Shown one piece after another: positions 44,821 to 57,600 of a stretch of 64,000 bases of DNA. The stretch is from positions 16,078,501 to 16,142,500 of the forward strand of contig CM075188.1 of assembly GCA_037577475.1 (NCBI GenBank), read 5' to 3'. The translations under genes were made by a program, and so were the position numbers. The notes below the pieces were generated by a model, which was given only the letters and a program-made list of their open reading frames with translations, ran no database searches and was not told the DNA's origin. The DNA comes from Chaunax sp. Z400. Taxonomy: Eukaryota; Chordata; Actinopteri; Lophiiformes; Chaunacidae. Within the stretch, counting starts at the first letter, position 1, and every line of letters begins with the position of its first letter.

Positions 44821-47099
44821 AAAAGGATCATTTAAATATCTCCCTTGGGTGCTACAACACTCCGCCTTGCTGTGGTTAACACAGGAAGAGTGAGCAGCAG
44901 TGGAGGGCATTTAAATCCTAACATGAAGGAAGCATTTACATTGTTTCTTGCAAGAATCCTGGAAAATTCTTGAAATATTGTTAGAAGTTCTGACTGAATA
45001 ATTGCTCCAATATAATAATAAATGATTGCAAAATCATGCAAGTTATTTCTGTTTTTGCACTAAAACTATCTTCAGTGACACCAACCAAAATGAGAAATAA
45101 GAAGTAAACACAAAGCCCTTTTATGAGGTTCATATTATAAATAAAATCTTAAGCAAAAACTTAAAAACACATGAATTTTTCCTCATCAAATTCTGTATAC
45201 ACCCCAAGAGAGTGTAAATTCTGCATAGTGAAGTGAATGCTGTGCAGTGGAGGGTACTTACTCTGGCTGGTGGTGGTGATGCTGAGTGTGTGAAGCACTT
45301 TTGTGATGGGGAAGTAAGTCAGACAGGGTCACACACACCACACCCAAAACACAAACACATGCACACACACACACACACACATACACAAAACATAGTATGC
45401 AACAGAGAATTGCAGTCACTTTTGTTCCATCACCTTTTAAACAATCAAAGCAGCTGTGAGAATTTTCGTTGCCTACAATATAAAAAAATATATAAAGTGG
45501 AAGAAGTCAAAATTGCTCAACAGCCATGTTCTATTGTGTCTATTAATTATTATTCTGTCTATTAATTGTGATCATATTCAAATTCATAAAATCTACTTTA
45601 TTCGAATTGGCACAAGATCATTGTGTTTTCTCCGGATATCAAGCAGATGTTACCACAGCAGCACATTACATGCTATTGCTCAAGCTGTCCTACGATAAAT
45701 CATACAGGAAAGCTCTTTCAAAACACAGGCTACACTAAGCCAGTTTTAAGTGACCTAATGTTCTTAAGAACGTGTGGCAAGAATGTCACTTACACACTGA
45801 CCATGGCACCTTGCCAAGGCACGATATTTTTCAGAAAGTATAAGAGAAAAACGGGAACTCCCAATGTGATGGAAGTGTGCTCCTTCCTGCAGATAGAGGG
45901 TTCATACGTGTCATCGAGCAGCTGTGGTTGTTAGTTTGAGTAGTAAGGCTACTTTCACATTATTTAATTCATGCTGTTGTTGTCACCATAAATGCCACAC
46001 TTGACAAACCACCAACCATGCACCAGCAGACCATAACCACATGCCATAAGACAAGCATTGGCAATGAGACTGAGACCACTTTCAACACATAATATAATGA
46101 GAACGAGCATATGAGGCACCCTGTGAGTACCAAGAACATGATACCAGTCCCCAAAAATCACGAAACCACTATGAAAACATGAGTAAAACCAGAACTTGTG
46201 GTTAAACAAGGCTGTCCTCCAGAGTGGAGCTTTCACAATATGATCACACATTTCGAGCCTTCAGCAAATTAGGCTCCAATTCTATCATTATACTATAATT
46301 ATCATTTATCAAATGCTTCAAAGTCAGTCCAGAAAGGTCCAAATGAAACCTTTGAGAAAATGACTCTGCCAATGCCCCAAATGATGCTCTAAATAAAACG
46401 GTGTTTTTCATAATCATTAAAAATGTCATTATTTTAGTAGTAAGAAAAATTACAAGTGAAGATCATCTGTGATATTCCATCTATGTCCATCACAAATATA
46501 TTTATGCATGCATGGTTTCTCCATTCAAGAGCAAAGACGACACAAGGAAATGCAACTGTAGGAGACTTGACTGACATCGTGTGTAGTACACATACAAAAT
46601 AAATTAAATGTGACATTCATGGGTCTTCCCCATTAGATCAATGTATCTAATTTTTGACACAACTTCTCCTTTTCAGTCCTGAGATGTAAATAAACCTGGA
46701 CATGCATCAATAATCCATGTAGTATAAATGTTGATATAAGATAGATGTTACTCATGATACTTTGGAGAGCCTGCAATCAGATGCAATAAACAGGATGAGG
46801 GAAACACACAGTTTGAAAAATACACAGCAGACTTGACACCTGAGGTGTTAACGGCCACAACTGCCGAAAACGCCCTAGCTTTGAAAATATCACTTCAAAC
46901 AGCACTTTAACCATATAGTGTGTATTCTAAAAGTGTGTTTGTGTTTGTGTGTTTTGTTTAACTGATAAGCAGAGCCAGCCAAGTAGGCTTTTACTGTAGT
47001 AGCTCTAAGCAAGATCAGGCTTGTATTCTTAAGTCAGCCCGGTAATATGTTTGTTTGTTTTGTCCACTAAACCAGTCCCACCAGTACATTTGTTTATCT
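44821..47099. other. Intergenic stretch upstream of s1pr4
   Basis: It must contain the s1pr4 promoter, but no core element stands out. A (CA)n tract lies at 45361-45387. A minus-strand frame at 45964-46251 is hydrophobic but not recognisable. Confidence 0.4.
45361..45387. repeat. (CA)n microsatellite
   Basis: About ten to thirteen CA units following related CACA-rich sequence from 45330. Confidence 0.9.
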
Positions 47100-47200
47100 T
47101 TTATATTTGCTCAGAGTGGCAGGGGGCCAAAACCTATCCCAGTATGTGGTGAGTGGGAGAGCACGTAGACAGGTTGCCAGTCTATCCCACTTATAACATA
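47100..47200 (-). mobile_element. L2-type LINE tail fragment, reverse orientation
   Basis: AAAACCTATCCCAGTATGTG, then GTGAGTGGGAGAGCACGTAG and ACAGGTTGCCAGTCTATCCC. This is the reverse complement of the L2 3' consensus also seen at 12067 and 35932. Confidence 0.75.
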
Positions 47201-47329
47201 ATAAAGTTCCCAAATCTAATTTCTATGAATGACTTTGCTGTGATCCTAAAGGATCTAGAACGTGAGACCATTGGCCAGTGTGGTTGTACCTGACTCATTT
47301 GATTACTTCACTTTAATCTCACTACCTGC

Positions 47330-47526
47330 ACTTTTATTGTGATCCCGTTGTGTATTTTGTATTAATGTCTGTACCCATATTTTTTGTTTTTGTGCATTGT
47401 TTTGTGATGTAAATTATGACATGTGCTGCTGTCTTCTTGGCCAGGTCACCCTTGTGAAAGAGATCCTTGATCTCAACGGGTTATTTTTTCCCTGGTTAAA
47501 TAAAGGTGAAATAAAAATAATAAATA
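47330..47526 (+). mobile_element. LINE 3' tail ending GGTTAAATAAAGGTGAAATAAA
   Basis: CTGTCTTCTTGGCCAGGTCA, then CCCTTGTGAAAGAGATCCTT, GATCTCAACGGG and CCCTGGTTAAATAAAGGTG, followed by AAATAA repeats. This is a very common fish CR1/L2-group 3' end. No coding part is present. Confidence 0.75.
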
Positions 47527-50027
47527 AAATAAGCTTTTAGAGTGTCCAGTTCACATGCGCTGCATGGCGTTGAACAATGCAAGGAAACCCATGCCAACAT
47601 CTGAACTGGGTACAGTAGCCTAATATTTCAAAGTCTGCAGCATTGAAGAAAATGTGCAAGAAATGTGTGAGAAAGACATCAAGGCCTTGCCAACTTCACA
47701 GCAAGCCCTCATGGATCAGAACACATGTAGATGTTAGAGTTGATAGATTGGACATTACAACAAGGCCAGAGTTTTCTTGGTGTCAGCATTTTTGAGTTTT
47801 ACAGTGACTTTGCCTTAGTGCTTAGTTTGCTTTGGGCACTTCCATATTTTTCTGTCTTTGTATTCAGCTTTTGGTTGTTTCTGAATAGGTTAAAGCACAT
47901 GCATAGGTCTGCCATGAAAATGAGCTTCAGTAAAATAAGCTTGCATCATAATGACAAGGTTTATTTCACATTTGAACATTTTTAAAATTTCAAATGTTTC
48001 AAATTTGACATTTAACGTGGCCAAATGCAAGTCTGGTGTGATGCACTCATTTCAATCTGGAGAAACCATGTGGTTTTGCACTTTTTGCCACACCTCCACA
48101 CAATAACAATAACACAACAACAGTGGTTTGACATGTGGTTTAAAATACCTTGCTCTTACTTTACTGATTAAACATGCAGCATTCTTCAGAGTAATCCATA
48201 CATTTAGCATGGCACTTCTGAACACTTCTGTTCTCATGACGAGAAGCTAAAAAGAAGAGTCAATTTTTGATAGCTGAACCAGAGGTACTGTTTTTTTTAA
48301 ACCTGAAAGCCTCATGCAGAGATGAGGAGTGAGCTGCAGAGTTCAGGTCAGCTCACTTACCAGACTTGACGCCATCAAATCTTTTATTTTCTCATAGTCT
48401 TCTGCACCAACCAATGCATATTCAAGTGACATGGCTCACTTTCATGCTGCTCATTCTGAAATTATAAAATACTGCATGTACAAAAGCAAGTGCATCATCC
48501 ACAAAGAATAGTAAAATATGAATTCACAATCAGTAGAATACTAGCTCTGTAAGACTCTTTGCTAAAACTACATTTATATACTTTTATATGCAAACAAAGG
48601 AGATCAGTAATCAGCAATATGATAAAATGCCCCCACTTAAACAACCATGAGATTTGCTAAAACAGTACACTCATAGGGTGGTTTGAAATTTCCTAGAGCC
48701 CAAAATGATTTCTGAAAATTGCTTTTGTCCAGTTAATAGTCCAAAAGACAAAGACTCTTCATTTACTATCATAAATGACAACCAGATCCAAACCAGTAAA
48801 TGTTTGACATTTGTGCTTGACAAATCACAGAAAGGATTAATTATAATTAATATTGACTGATCATTTAATCAACTACTCGTAGCAGATGTATTGTCACCAA
48901 GCTCACTCTGGAGTTACAAAAGGATCATCCGATATACAGCAATATTCCTGAAGACCTGTAAACACTTATTGTGTAATATTGGTGGACTTCCCTTTAAATT
49001 TCAGCCCATGCTCTGCAGCATGTTTCTGTTCTATGTAAATTAAAGTTCTTCACTCATTACTGCTGTATCTACTAATTTTTTGATTGTTTGGGGTCAGAAG
49101 AACTCCAGAACCGAATGTCAGACAGCATGTGAGACCAAGGATGGACAAAAATGTTGCATGAAGAGCCAATGGTCTACAGGTTTTCATTATAACTAAAGTT
49201 CCCACCAACTCATGAGCCGAGGGGAAGAGCTAATGCAGAGGGTGCCAGTTCGTATAAAAACACGAAGACTGTTGACTCTCCATTGCATACATCACTCCTG
49301 TACTGTTGCAACAAAAGTCTTCTCACATTACACACAGCCACGTTGGCGTGGTGGTACTAGACCCAAAGAGCCTGAAGAAAAGGTAATTTCATTCTCATGG
49401 GTGAGAGGTTAATGCTCACAATAGAGAACTTTTTATTATAGTGACATCATCTGGACAACTGGTGCAATTTATGAAACAACCCATTTCAGACAAATGCGGT
49501 CTCTCCAGTCTTGGCTTCCATGCTTTAAGGTGAGGTTACTGATTTCCATGGTGTTGTGCAGTCAGCATCTGGTGGCTCTAAAGCAGTAATACAATTATTT
49601 TTTGTCAAGAAGAAAACCTGCAGCATCACTGTGAGGCTTATGGAAGACTGACTGAAACACCACAATTTGTTGCCTTTTAAAAATGTATGTTAAGTACAGA
49701 TGGCAGACACAACTTAATGTAACACAAATTGGAATATAACACAGTTTACAGTTCTTTATATATTGAATAGTTCACCTCTATGTATTTTGGATTGTCAATT
49801 TTACATTTAAGACAGGAGGCTTGTGAAATCCTTCTCAATGTAAAATTAATGTATTCTAGTACAATAATTCACTCCTTGTTTGCTTATTGAAGGAGGTCTT
49901 CTACACTTTAAAAGCCCATGCATGCATTGAGCTACACTGTATAGCCTGCCTAACCCATGCCCTGCCCTTTTTTCAGTAATTTTTGCATAATTAGAGAAAA
50001 TGTTGGAAAATGTCCAATGACAAAATG
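47527..50027. other. Intergenic stretch without a recognised gene
   Basis: AT-rich, short frames only. A 66-codon plus-strand frame at 49212-49412 crosses a donor-like AAAAG|GTAATT but has no recognisable protein features. Confidence 0.4.
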
Positions 50028-50215
50028 TTAAAGAAAGTGGAATAAAATTCCCGGATCTCCCCCTTTACTGGATCTGCTACAAAATTGAATGGGTTCTTCC
50101 CTGACCCGTGCATCATTATTCCACCAAGATTCATAGAAATCTATCCAGTTGTTTTTGCGTAGGTCTGATGAAAATAAAAAATAATAAAACCAATGGAAGT
50201 TTTTACTTGAGGGAG
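50028..50215 (-). repeat. Dispersed repeat, family A, copy 3 (reverse)
   Basis: On the minus strand: CCTACGCAAAAACAACTGGA, TAGATTTCTATGAATCTTGG, then TGGAATAATGATGCACGGGT and CAGGGAAGAACCCATTCAAT. This is the typical AAAACTACTGGACGGATTT/CTTGGTGGA core of family A. Both ends are missing. Confidence 0.65.
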
Positions 50216-50779
50216 GCAATGGTCAAACTATGACAGCTGTTGGATAAAATTGCAAACTTAGTAACTATACTAAGTTTAACTATAGTGATTACAAATAAGA
50301 AAGCAACAATTAAATGCCTATCATATCAAGAAGAAGAGGTTGGATCATAGGTCATTTAAATGAAGCTCTAGTAAAGGTTCAGTCAGGAGGAACTTTGCAC
50401 ACTTAGGCCTGTAGTTTATATCTCAAATTATCCTGTCATTCACATTCCTTACTTATGCTCAGTTGTACTTTCCTACTGTCATTGTCAAGAGGCTGTCAAC
50501 TGAGATATCAGCTGTTCACATTACACCACTACACAACCACCACTACACAAAATGTAATCAAAATCTATCGACAACTTTTAGAGATATCTTGTGGACAAAA
50601 CAAACAAAAACACAAACGTGGGAAATCACATAAAGATGGCTCATTTCAACCATATCTTGATTAGGATTCCCTTCCTTTCTTTACAGAAATCGCATTTTTG
50701 TTACAAAAACCAATAGCACTGCTGGTAAATATCAATATCTAAGGGATCTTGAGAAACGCCAACGCCACTGTGTAGTACC

Positions 50780-51284
50780 ACCGCTGTAATCCTGCAGGGG
50801 GCGCTAGTCTTCAATAAATGTCGCGGAGCAACAGGGTGCCTTCATTGAATCTGGCTCGTGCCTTTTTACTCAACTTTTTTTCACCGCTCATACTGCCTCT
50901 GTTTAGGCACAGAGAAAGGAAGTAGCGATAGGCTAGCTAGCTAGCCGGTCCGAATCCACATTCTGTTTGGAAAGGGAGGACTTTTGAGCATATTTTATGT
51001 CATTCAGTGCCATTCTTTATTTAGTATAACGTATAGCATTCAGTGGAACACGTTTTTTTTCTGTTTCCTTTTATATTCTCCCCACCACGGTTTCAAACCT
51101 TCAAACTGGCTCAACCGGGAGCTTTGTCTGTCTGGGACTCTACGTTGTTAGCCTGGCTGGTGTAAGTCAGTCTTCATCAAAGGAGAAAACAAACCACAGC
51201 CGAAAAGCTGCGACTTGGTTATCAATTATTTTTTCATCACTCGGTTGAATCGCGAAGAATGCTATAAAGGATTACACCAAAACG
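50780..51284 (+). promoter_or_regulatory. Probable promoter and 5' UTR of an unnamed plus-strand gene
   Basis: The block is richer in CpG than its surroundings (GGGGGCGCTAG, ATGTCGCGGAGC, ACCGGGAGC, AATCGCGAAG). It leads to an ATG in a good context at 51285. No TATA box at a clear distance. Where the transcript starts within the block cannot be read from sequence alone. Confidence 0.5.
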
Positions 51285-51306
51285 ATGAGTAAAACAACCG
51301 AGATAG
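51285..51306 (+). CDS. First coding exon of an unnamed gene (partial)
   Basis: ATG with A at -3 opens seven codons, MSKTTEI, plus one base, followed by the consensus donor G|GTAAGT at 51307. The 5' flank is CpG-enriched and looks like a 5' UTR. A short first coding exon followed by a long intron is common in vertebrate regulatory genes. I could not match MSKTTEI(G) to a protein and do not name it. No second exon was identified in the remaining 12.7 kb, so the gene should continue beyond the right edge. The mammalian neighbour of S1PR4 on this side is GNA15, which does not start this way, so synteny appears to break here or another gene intervenes. Splicing is inferred, not shown. Confidence 0.55.
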
Positions 51307-54300
51307 GTAAGTTGAATGTTGTTTGCGTGTACACTTTGTGTAGGAGCTTGGTCTTAAAGCCAAAAGTTAAGTGTTATGTGGCAAACTGATGGAAATATTT
51401 TGGTTTATTGTTGGATACATGTTACAATTTATGACTGCTAGGAGCCGCACTCATAGAGCTGTTAAGTAGTAGGAAGTTAATGTAAAGCAGCTCACCTCAT
51501 AACAATTCATCTTTCCTACTATTCCCCATTGAAAGTAGCGTTAGTTTTTAGCGTCCCATTTTAAGACAATAGTGGAGCTAGCTTACTAATTAAAGCCCTC
51601 CCAATTGACTGTAATGATAGCAGTCGATAAAATCATGTCGCCACAGTAGCATAGTTGAATCCAGCGTGTGACTGGCCTGAGAATGTAGGCTGACTTGTTG
51701 CAGTGCAATGACTCCAGGCCTGATTGATAATGTGACCAACCTGCATGTCAGTAGGTTGTTGTTTTTTTGGAGTCAACGACTGTATACTCACTTCAGAAAA
51801 AGCTCCACAATGTTGAAGTTTTTTTTTTTTTTTTCCATAGTCTTGACATGAACCCAACCAGAATAGTCTAGAAGGGGCAGCTACAACTTATCCAAATCAT
51901 TAGTGTATAAAAACTGTTATTATGTTCCCTCTATGGAGCACCCTTTATGGTTGATTACATGCTTTATTGTCAGTGATAGGTGAAGTAATGTAATACAGCG
52001 ACAGAGCTGTTAAGAGCTAGTGGATCTAATTGCTATCATGATATAGAATGGATATTGTCTGGGACTTTTATGCTAATATTATGATTTTAAAAAAAAAATT
52101 TCTTTTTATTTTATTATTTTTTTGATTGATTTCTTATACCCGTGTGTTTTATTCATACATTATTATACATTTTATACTTTATACACTTTTCTACTTTGTG
52201 TTTATGTTTGTTGAAAATCCCTTTCTAACGCTGGTTTGGATAAGTGCTATACAAATAATCTGTATTATCATAAATGCTGATTAATATTACGATAAGGCAA
52301 ATATTTTCAGAATCACACATAAAATAAGTCTATTGCTGTCATTGTTTTGTTGCTGTTACTGCCATACAGCTGCATATTGGCCAATCCTTTCCAAAATCTT
52401 CCACACAAGCTGCAGGACCAAGCTCTTGTTACATGACTAATGTCTGCGTGGTGGAAAAAAGTAATCTTACAAAATAACTCTAAAATTAGACATATATACA
52501 CTTCATTTGGAAGTTCCTGATCTTCTCTATTACCTTCTTTCTATTTTTCCCATTTACTTTGGTCTGATGACTTGACTTTGACTTTTGGTCATTGGTGTGC
52601 TCCTCGTAATTAGCAAGTAATTTCCTGTTTTTTTCTAGTTCTGTCAGCCACAATGCAACTCTTATTATACCACATGTTGTGAACCAGACTTTCAGGAATG
52701 GTTTGAAATATATAATATTAGCCTAAACAAAACGAGAAGGGGAAAAAGGGACAACAACCTGTTGTTGGAAGACATAACCTATCCTATTTCATTTTATTTT
52801 CAGTTTAGTTTTCTGACCAGATGACTTTTTTAAAGTATATTTTAATTATATATACATATGCAGAGTATATATGCACTCTAAGTAAATGTACTTATACACA
52901 CATATACAAGTTTGATTTGTCTTTTGAAAACAAACAGTTTGAAAATTAACAATAGCATTTTATATATTCGCCACAAATGGATAAATAATCATACAAACAA
53001 ATACTGTATAACTAAACAGTCAGGGACCAATTTTACCAAATGTTTGTTGATTCTGAATGCAACACTAATTTAGAAGAAGAGTGCAACCAGACAGCCTTCA
53101 AATTAAGGCCTAATTCTGGAAGGGACATTGAACAGAATGTAGATTCATGTATACAACACATTTTACCATGCATCTCTATTATCTTGAAAATGTAGTTATC
53201 TCTCGAATAGAGCTATTGAATATGACTTTAACAAGCACCATTGAATTATGTTGAAAAACAATATGCAACACAATCCATGACAGTAAAGATGATTTCCTAA
53301 TAAACCCTAGTGATCAGCTTCTTCAGTTGTAATGGGTGAAGTGACACAGAAGGCATGTGAAGGTGTGGTGGGTGGGTGTGTGGCACTTGCAAGCCCACTG
53401 GTGATGTTGTCCATGCCAACTACAATTTTGCTTTGGACCAAGCATCATCACATTCACTCCGATCAAGGTCCTCATCTGTCCTCATTAACATCCCAATCCC
53501 CCAGAGAAAGTTTGAGAGCTTCAGAGTCACATTCCTTCCCATTTATTAAAATGCTTTCTTTCACACAAATTCAATGACTATTTCAACATTAAAAATGGAA
53601 GAGATGGGATGTAACTGAATACAGCGGCTATTCATATGTGAACATAATGCTGTCTAAATAAGTATGAATGGAGCTTGAACTGGAATGGTAATATTAAGCA
53701 AAATGTGTTTTTTACCCCTTAAGAGACCCGTCCCAATTCTTCAAATGTTTGCAAACAGAACCCCCCAAAATTATTTTGTAATACAGCCAATTTTGTCCCA
53801 TACCTCCTTAAAGCCCCCAGAATGGCTCTCTGCCATCTTTGAAAGAAAAGGGCCATATGGCTGCCTGCTAATGGTTGGTACTCCGCAAATCACACTGCAG
53901 AGTTGACAGAGGTTGAGGACAATAAGGGAGTGGGGGAAGGAAGACCAGTTACATCTCTCGCTCAGCTTCAAATTGGAATTGGGCTACACATCCTTGCAGA
54001 TGAAATTGTGTGCAACTGAGTATGCGAATATGATTGCTTAAATCATAGCTGTGCCAATATTTCTCTGAGGACACATTCATGGTTTTCCTCAAACTAAGCT
54101 TTCATATTCAGCATTATTACATTTATTTTAAACCATTAAATCATACTTTTTATGTTATTAGATGTTATTTTTGTAATGCAAAACATTATAAATCAGTCTT
54201 GTCTCAGTTAAGTGTTAATAGTCCACAGAACTACTAATAGGCCTATTCTCTATATGTCCTGCTTATTGTAGTATGCTAGTGGTTTTTTTCAATACATTTA

Positions 54301-54650
54301 GGTTTTTAGTTGTTTTGAGTCATCAACCTGAACCTCAATAGAGGAATTTGAATTACCTTAGTATTATACTCATCAGGTAAGCTGTTGCTCTCTGCTTTGA
54401 GACTACAACCACCATGATAGTTTATAAAAATATAAACTGCAACAATGATAAAGTGGTGGGGAAAAAATACTAATGAAATCGCATTAAGTTATTCTTTACA
54501 CTAATGTTGTCCTGGTCTGCGGTGTTTGGTGGTTAACTACATATGAATACTTTATTTTTAGATGACTTCAGATGTATGTAGGCTGTTTTCATGTTCTAGA
54601 TAACAAACCCTTTGGAGGCTGCAGTGATTCTGCCATCACTTCTCTCTTAT
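51307..54650 (+). other. Probable intron 1 of the unnamed gene, left part
   Basis: AT-rich, with T runs at 51820-51834 and 52090-52125 and a GCTGGTTTGGATAAGTGCTATACAA motif near 52230 that resembles a retroelement tail. No exon recognised. Confidence 0.4.
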
Positions 54651-55103
54651 GGCACTTTTCCACTGCGTAGTACCAGCTCTACTAGGCTTGCCGATGGTAC
54701 CTCCGAAGGGTAGATTGGGGCTGCGCAAAACTGCCGTGGCGTAGTCTTTTACAAGACACACACCTCTTGTCCACCTCTTGTGATCCTCTCATCAGCTGTT
54801 TAAGACAGGAACGTCTGCACCTCCTGCAATAAATAAGTTATGGTCGCTACAGTAGCTTCACTGTTTGTTGAGTTGTTGAGTTTGTTGAGTGTGGCGGCCA
54901 TTGATTTGTAGTGTGCATGTACTCTGTGTCTGCTGGGCACTGACCAATCAGTGGTCTGTAACGTTTTAGTACCTGCTCAGTTCGCTTGGAACCGCAGCAG
55001 AGCAGGTACTAAAAAAGTAGTACCAGGTACTTTTTCCCTAGTGGAAGTGCAAAAAAAGTGAGTCGAGCCAAGTTGAGCTGGTACTATGCAGTGGAAAAGG
55101 GGC
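54651..55103. mobile_element. 453-bp non-autonomous DNA transposon (MITE) with terminal inverted repeats
   Basis: The left end GGCACTTTTCCACTGCGTAG, then TACCAGCTCTACTAGGCT, matches the reverse complement of the right end GCCCCTTTTCCACTGCATAG, then TACCAGCTCAACTTGGCT. Flanks TTAT and TTTAT suggest a 3-4 base target duplication, but its exact length is unclear. Internal GTTTTAGTACCTGCTCAGTT is typical of a widespread fish MITE. There is no transposase frame. Superfamily not assigned; PIF/Harbinger-like is a guess from the TTA-type flank. Confidence 0.88.
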
Positions 55104-56149
55104 TTTATGCCTACCTTATCTTGTATTCAGTGTCTAATCTGTTTGGGATTTCTAGAATTACTTTGAAACACTCTACTTCTCTCAAGTGTTTAATCAGTCA
55201 CGATTAGTGTGAAAAATGTGGCCCAATTGTTAACTTTCTAATAAGTTATATGACAGCAAAGCCGTCCATACTAGCTTTTTGTTGTGGTTTCAGCCTACTT
55301 ATGGTTAGTTCCTGTAAGACCTGCAGATTGTACATGGTTGGCTGATTTTGTCCTGTTTCTAATGATTATGAAAATACAAAATAAAAGTGCAAAATCCCAT
55401 TGTTATAATTTTTTGTTTGCTTTCTTCAAAGCAGAGATGTTGAGTTTGTGCTCTCTATTGTAACTCTGTTCATGTAAGTAAGCTGACAGAACAGGGACAG
55501 AACAACAGGTTAAGCCATGGTGTGCTGTGGCAGCAAAATTCTTACATACTGTATTAAACCCACTTTCCAGATTAAAATGAGGTCCTGCTACACGTATAAC
55601 ACACCATATGCACTCCTGTTGCTTTCACCATCAAAAGAAGAAACACAAACAAAAAACTGCAGTTAGGCCAGTAATCAGCTCAACCCCATGGTAGCCATCA
55701 CAGCTCTAGTCCTAGCAGCACGTGTCTTGTCTCTCTGCAGTTGGTCTCATGGGCCAAGGTGATGTGAAATGATGCAAGTACCTGCAGGTTCATGGCCCTG
55801 CAGAACAAACTCAAATAGATTTGACAGATAGACCAACAGACTTAACTATTTTGAGACCTATTCAACATATTTGTTGTTGCTGGATCAATGAGGGATGGAC
55901 AAACTTAAATAGATTTTATAGACTGTCATTTCAGGTGATATTCTTTTTTGTTTACACTAAAGAAGAAGAAAGCAAGCAAGATGTACTTAAAACAGTTAGC
56001 CGTTGAGAAACAGGTGTTGACAAACTTTCTCTTTCCTACTACATGAAGTGTACAGAAGAGGTGATTTCTAAGGAATCTAGCAAAATAAGTCAGACATATA
56101 AAAGCTTGTGTTTCTATTACATGTGTGCTCATCAAGAAGATGTCTATAG
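55104..56149. other. Probable intronic stretch without a recognised exon
   Basis: An acceptor-like TTGTCTCTCTGCAG at about 55740 is followed in the phase needed by the upstream exon by a stop after about ten codons, so it is not a likely second coding exon. Nothing else can be named. Confidence 0.35.
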
Positions 56150-56600
56150 CACCATTCAGACCGCGTTTTCATTCTGGGCCTGTTGCATCTTTATTCCGCC
56201 CCGACGTCTGTCTGAATGCAATGAAGGCGTAATGGGGTGTCAGTTTGTTCCACCTCTGTGATGCCTCAGAAGGTAGTAACAGCGTCGAAACAGGTGTCTG
56301 CCTGAATGAAGTGCCCCGGCATTGCAGAACGGGTGTGACATTGTAGTAATATATTCAGGTGTGCGACCTACCCCGGGGGATTTAACGATGCGGTCGTAAC
56401 AGGAAGTCCGTTATTTGAAGAACAGGCACAGAAAATGACCACTAAACTGCAGAGATAGTGAAATATATCAGCTTTTATGTTCGCTGTTGTGTCGCGCGTC
56501 ACGCCTCTTAACATTGAAGAACACTGGCATTCATTGTGAGCGCACACACCGAGGTGTGTGTGATTCGTGTGATTCGTTTCGGCACTGTTGTGCAATGGTT
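56150..56600 (+). repeat. Dispersed repeat, family B, copy 2
   Basis: TTGCATCTTTATTCCGCCCC, GACGTCTGTCTGAATGCAAT, GAAGGCGTAATGGGGTGTCA and TTCCACCTCTGTGATG align with 32266-32392. The sequence is CpG-rich relative to its surroundings (GTTGTGTCGCGCGTCACGCC) and non-coding. Confidence 0.65.
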
Positions 56601-57600
56601 GTCTGAAAGTGGCTTATGACTCTCTTACTTAAACTTAGTTATATGCCATTCTGCCATTTGTTAATTTGTGAGCTGGTTCAGGAGGTATGGTAAGATATTA
56701 TATCACTCAGGCGTCAAACAAGCTTAATCTCAAAATGTCGTCATTGCAGACGTTGACAGCTAATTTGAATATGTTGCAATTGCCGATTGGTTAAAAACTG
56801 AATGAATCCTATCAGTGTTGCATTCACTCAGCAAATTGAGCTGGGTATGTATAAAGACAGAAGAGGGGATAAATGGAAAGAAAGAGGGTAAGAAAGGAGA
56901 AATAGGACACCAGTATGTGTGCATATGTAAGTGCTTTTGTGTACATGCAGTGTGTCAGCACTGCTCTAGGGTCCGCCTTTATCTGGCGAAGGACAGGGGA
57001 AAAAATAGCTTTGCTCCCAGAAAGCTGCTAACCAAGCTTTGCAGTGACCTGTATTATGTAGAGACTGGGCCAGATGGAGAGTTTAAGCAAAAGAAAGTTT
57101 GTGAGTGAGTGATGCAGTATGCATGAATAGACAAGGAGAGTTAGAGTAATGGTGAGAGTGGTGAGGTTCCATCAGCTCTGTAAACTCCTTGGTAACATGG
57201 CTCTTTCAGTGTGGCAAGCTGAATTTATGGGTTTTATAAATAGACCCAGCCATAATGATAGGGTTTAAGTGAGGAAAAGGCAGACCAACTATTTAGCTAT
57301 GGCCTACTTGCAGTGAGTTTGTTTGTTGTGCCTTAAGTCTTCACTCAGCCATCATTGCAGGGTCCAAACACATCAAGTCAAGATAATCGGGATCAAAGCT
57401 TGATTATGATGATTGTGATTAAACCAGATCTGCCTTTTCAGATTCTGATTATAAGGCAAGCAACAGTTTTAAGTGAAATAAACAACTCATGATTTTTCCA
57501 CAGTGAAGTGAAAAAGTTAACAATATGGAAGACATATTTTAACTACTTTTAGGTTGCTTGAGCACACATTTCATTTGTCATTTTGGTTCAAATCTAAGTG
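56601..57600. other. Probable intronic stretch without a recognised exon
   Basis: A 97-codon plus frame at 56815-57108 has no recognisable features. No repeat family identified. Confidence 0.35.

Noticed and set aside
45964..46251. 95-codon hydrophobic minus-strand frame
   Set aside because: An overlapping second frame is equally hydrophobic, which points to T-rich composition; no family recognised and no splice or start support.
55741..55771. Possible second coding exon for the MSKTTEI gene
   Set aside because: After the acceptor-like TCTCTGCAG, the phase required by the first exon meets a TGA after about ten codons.
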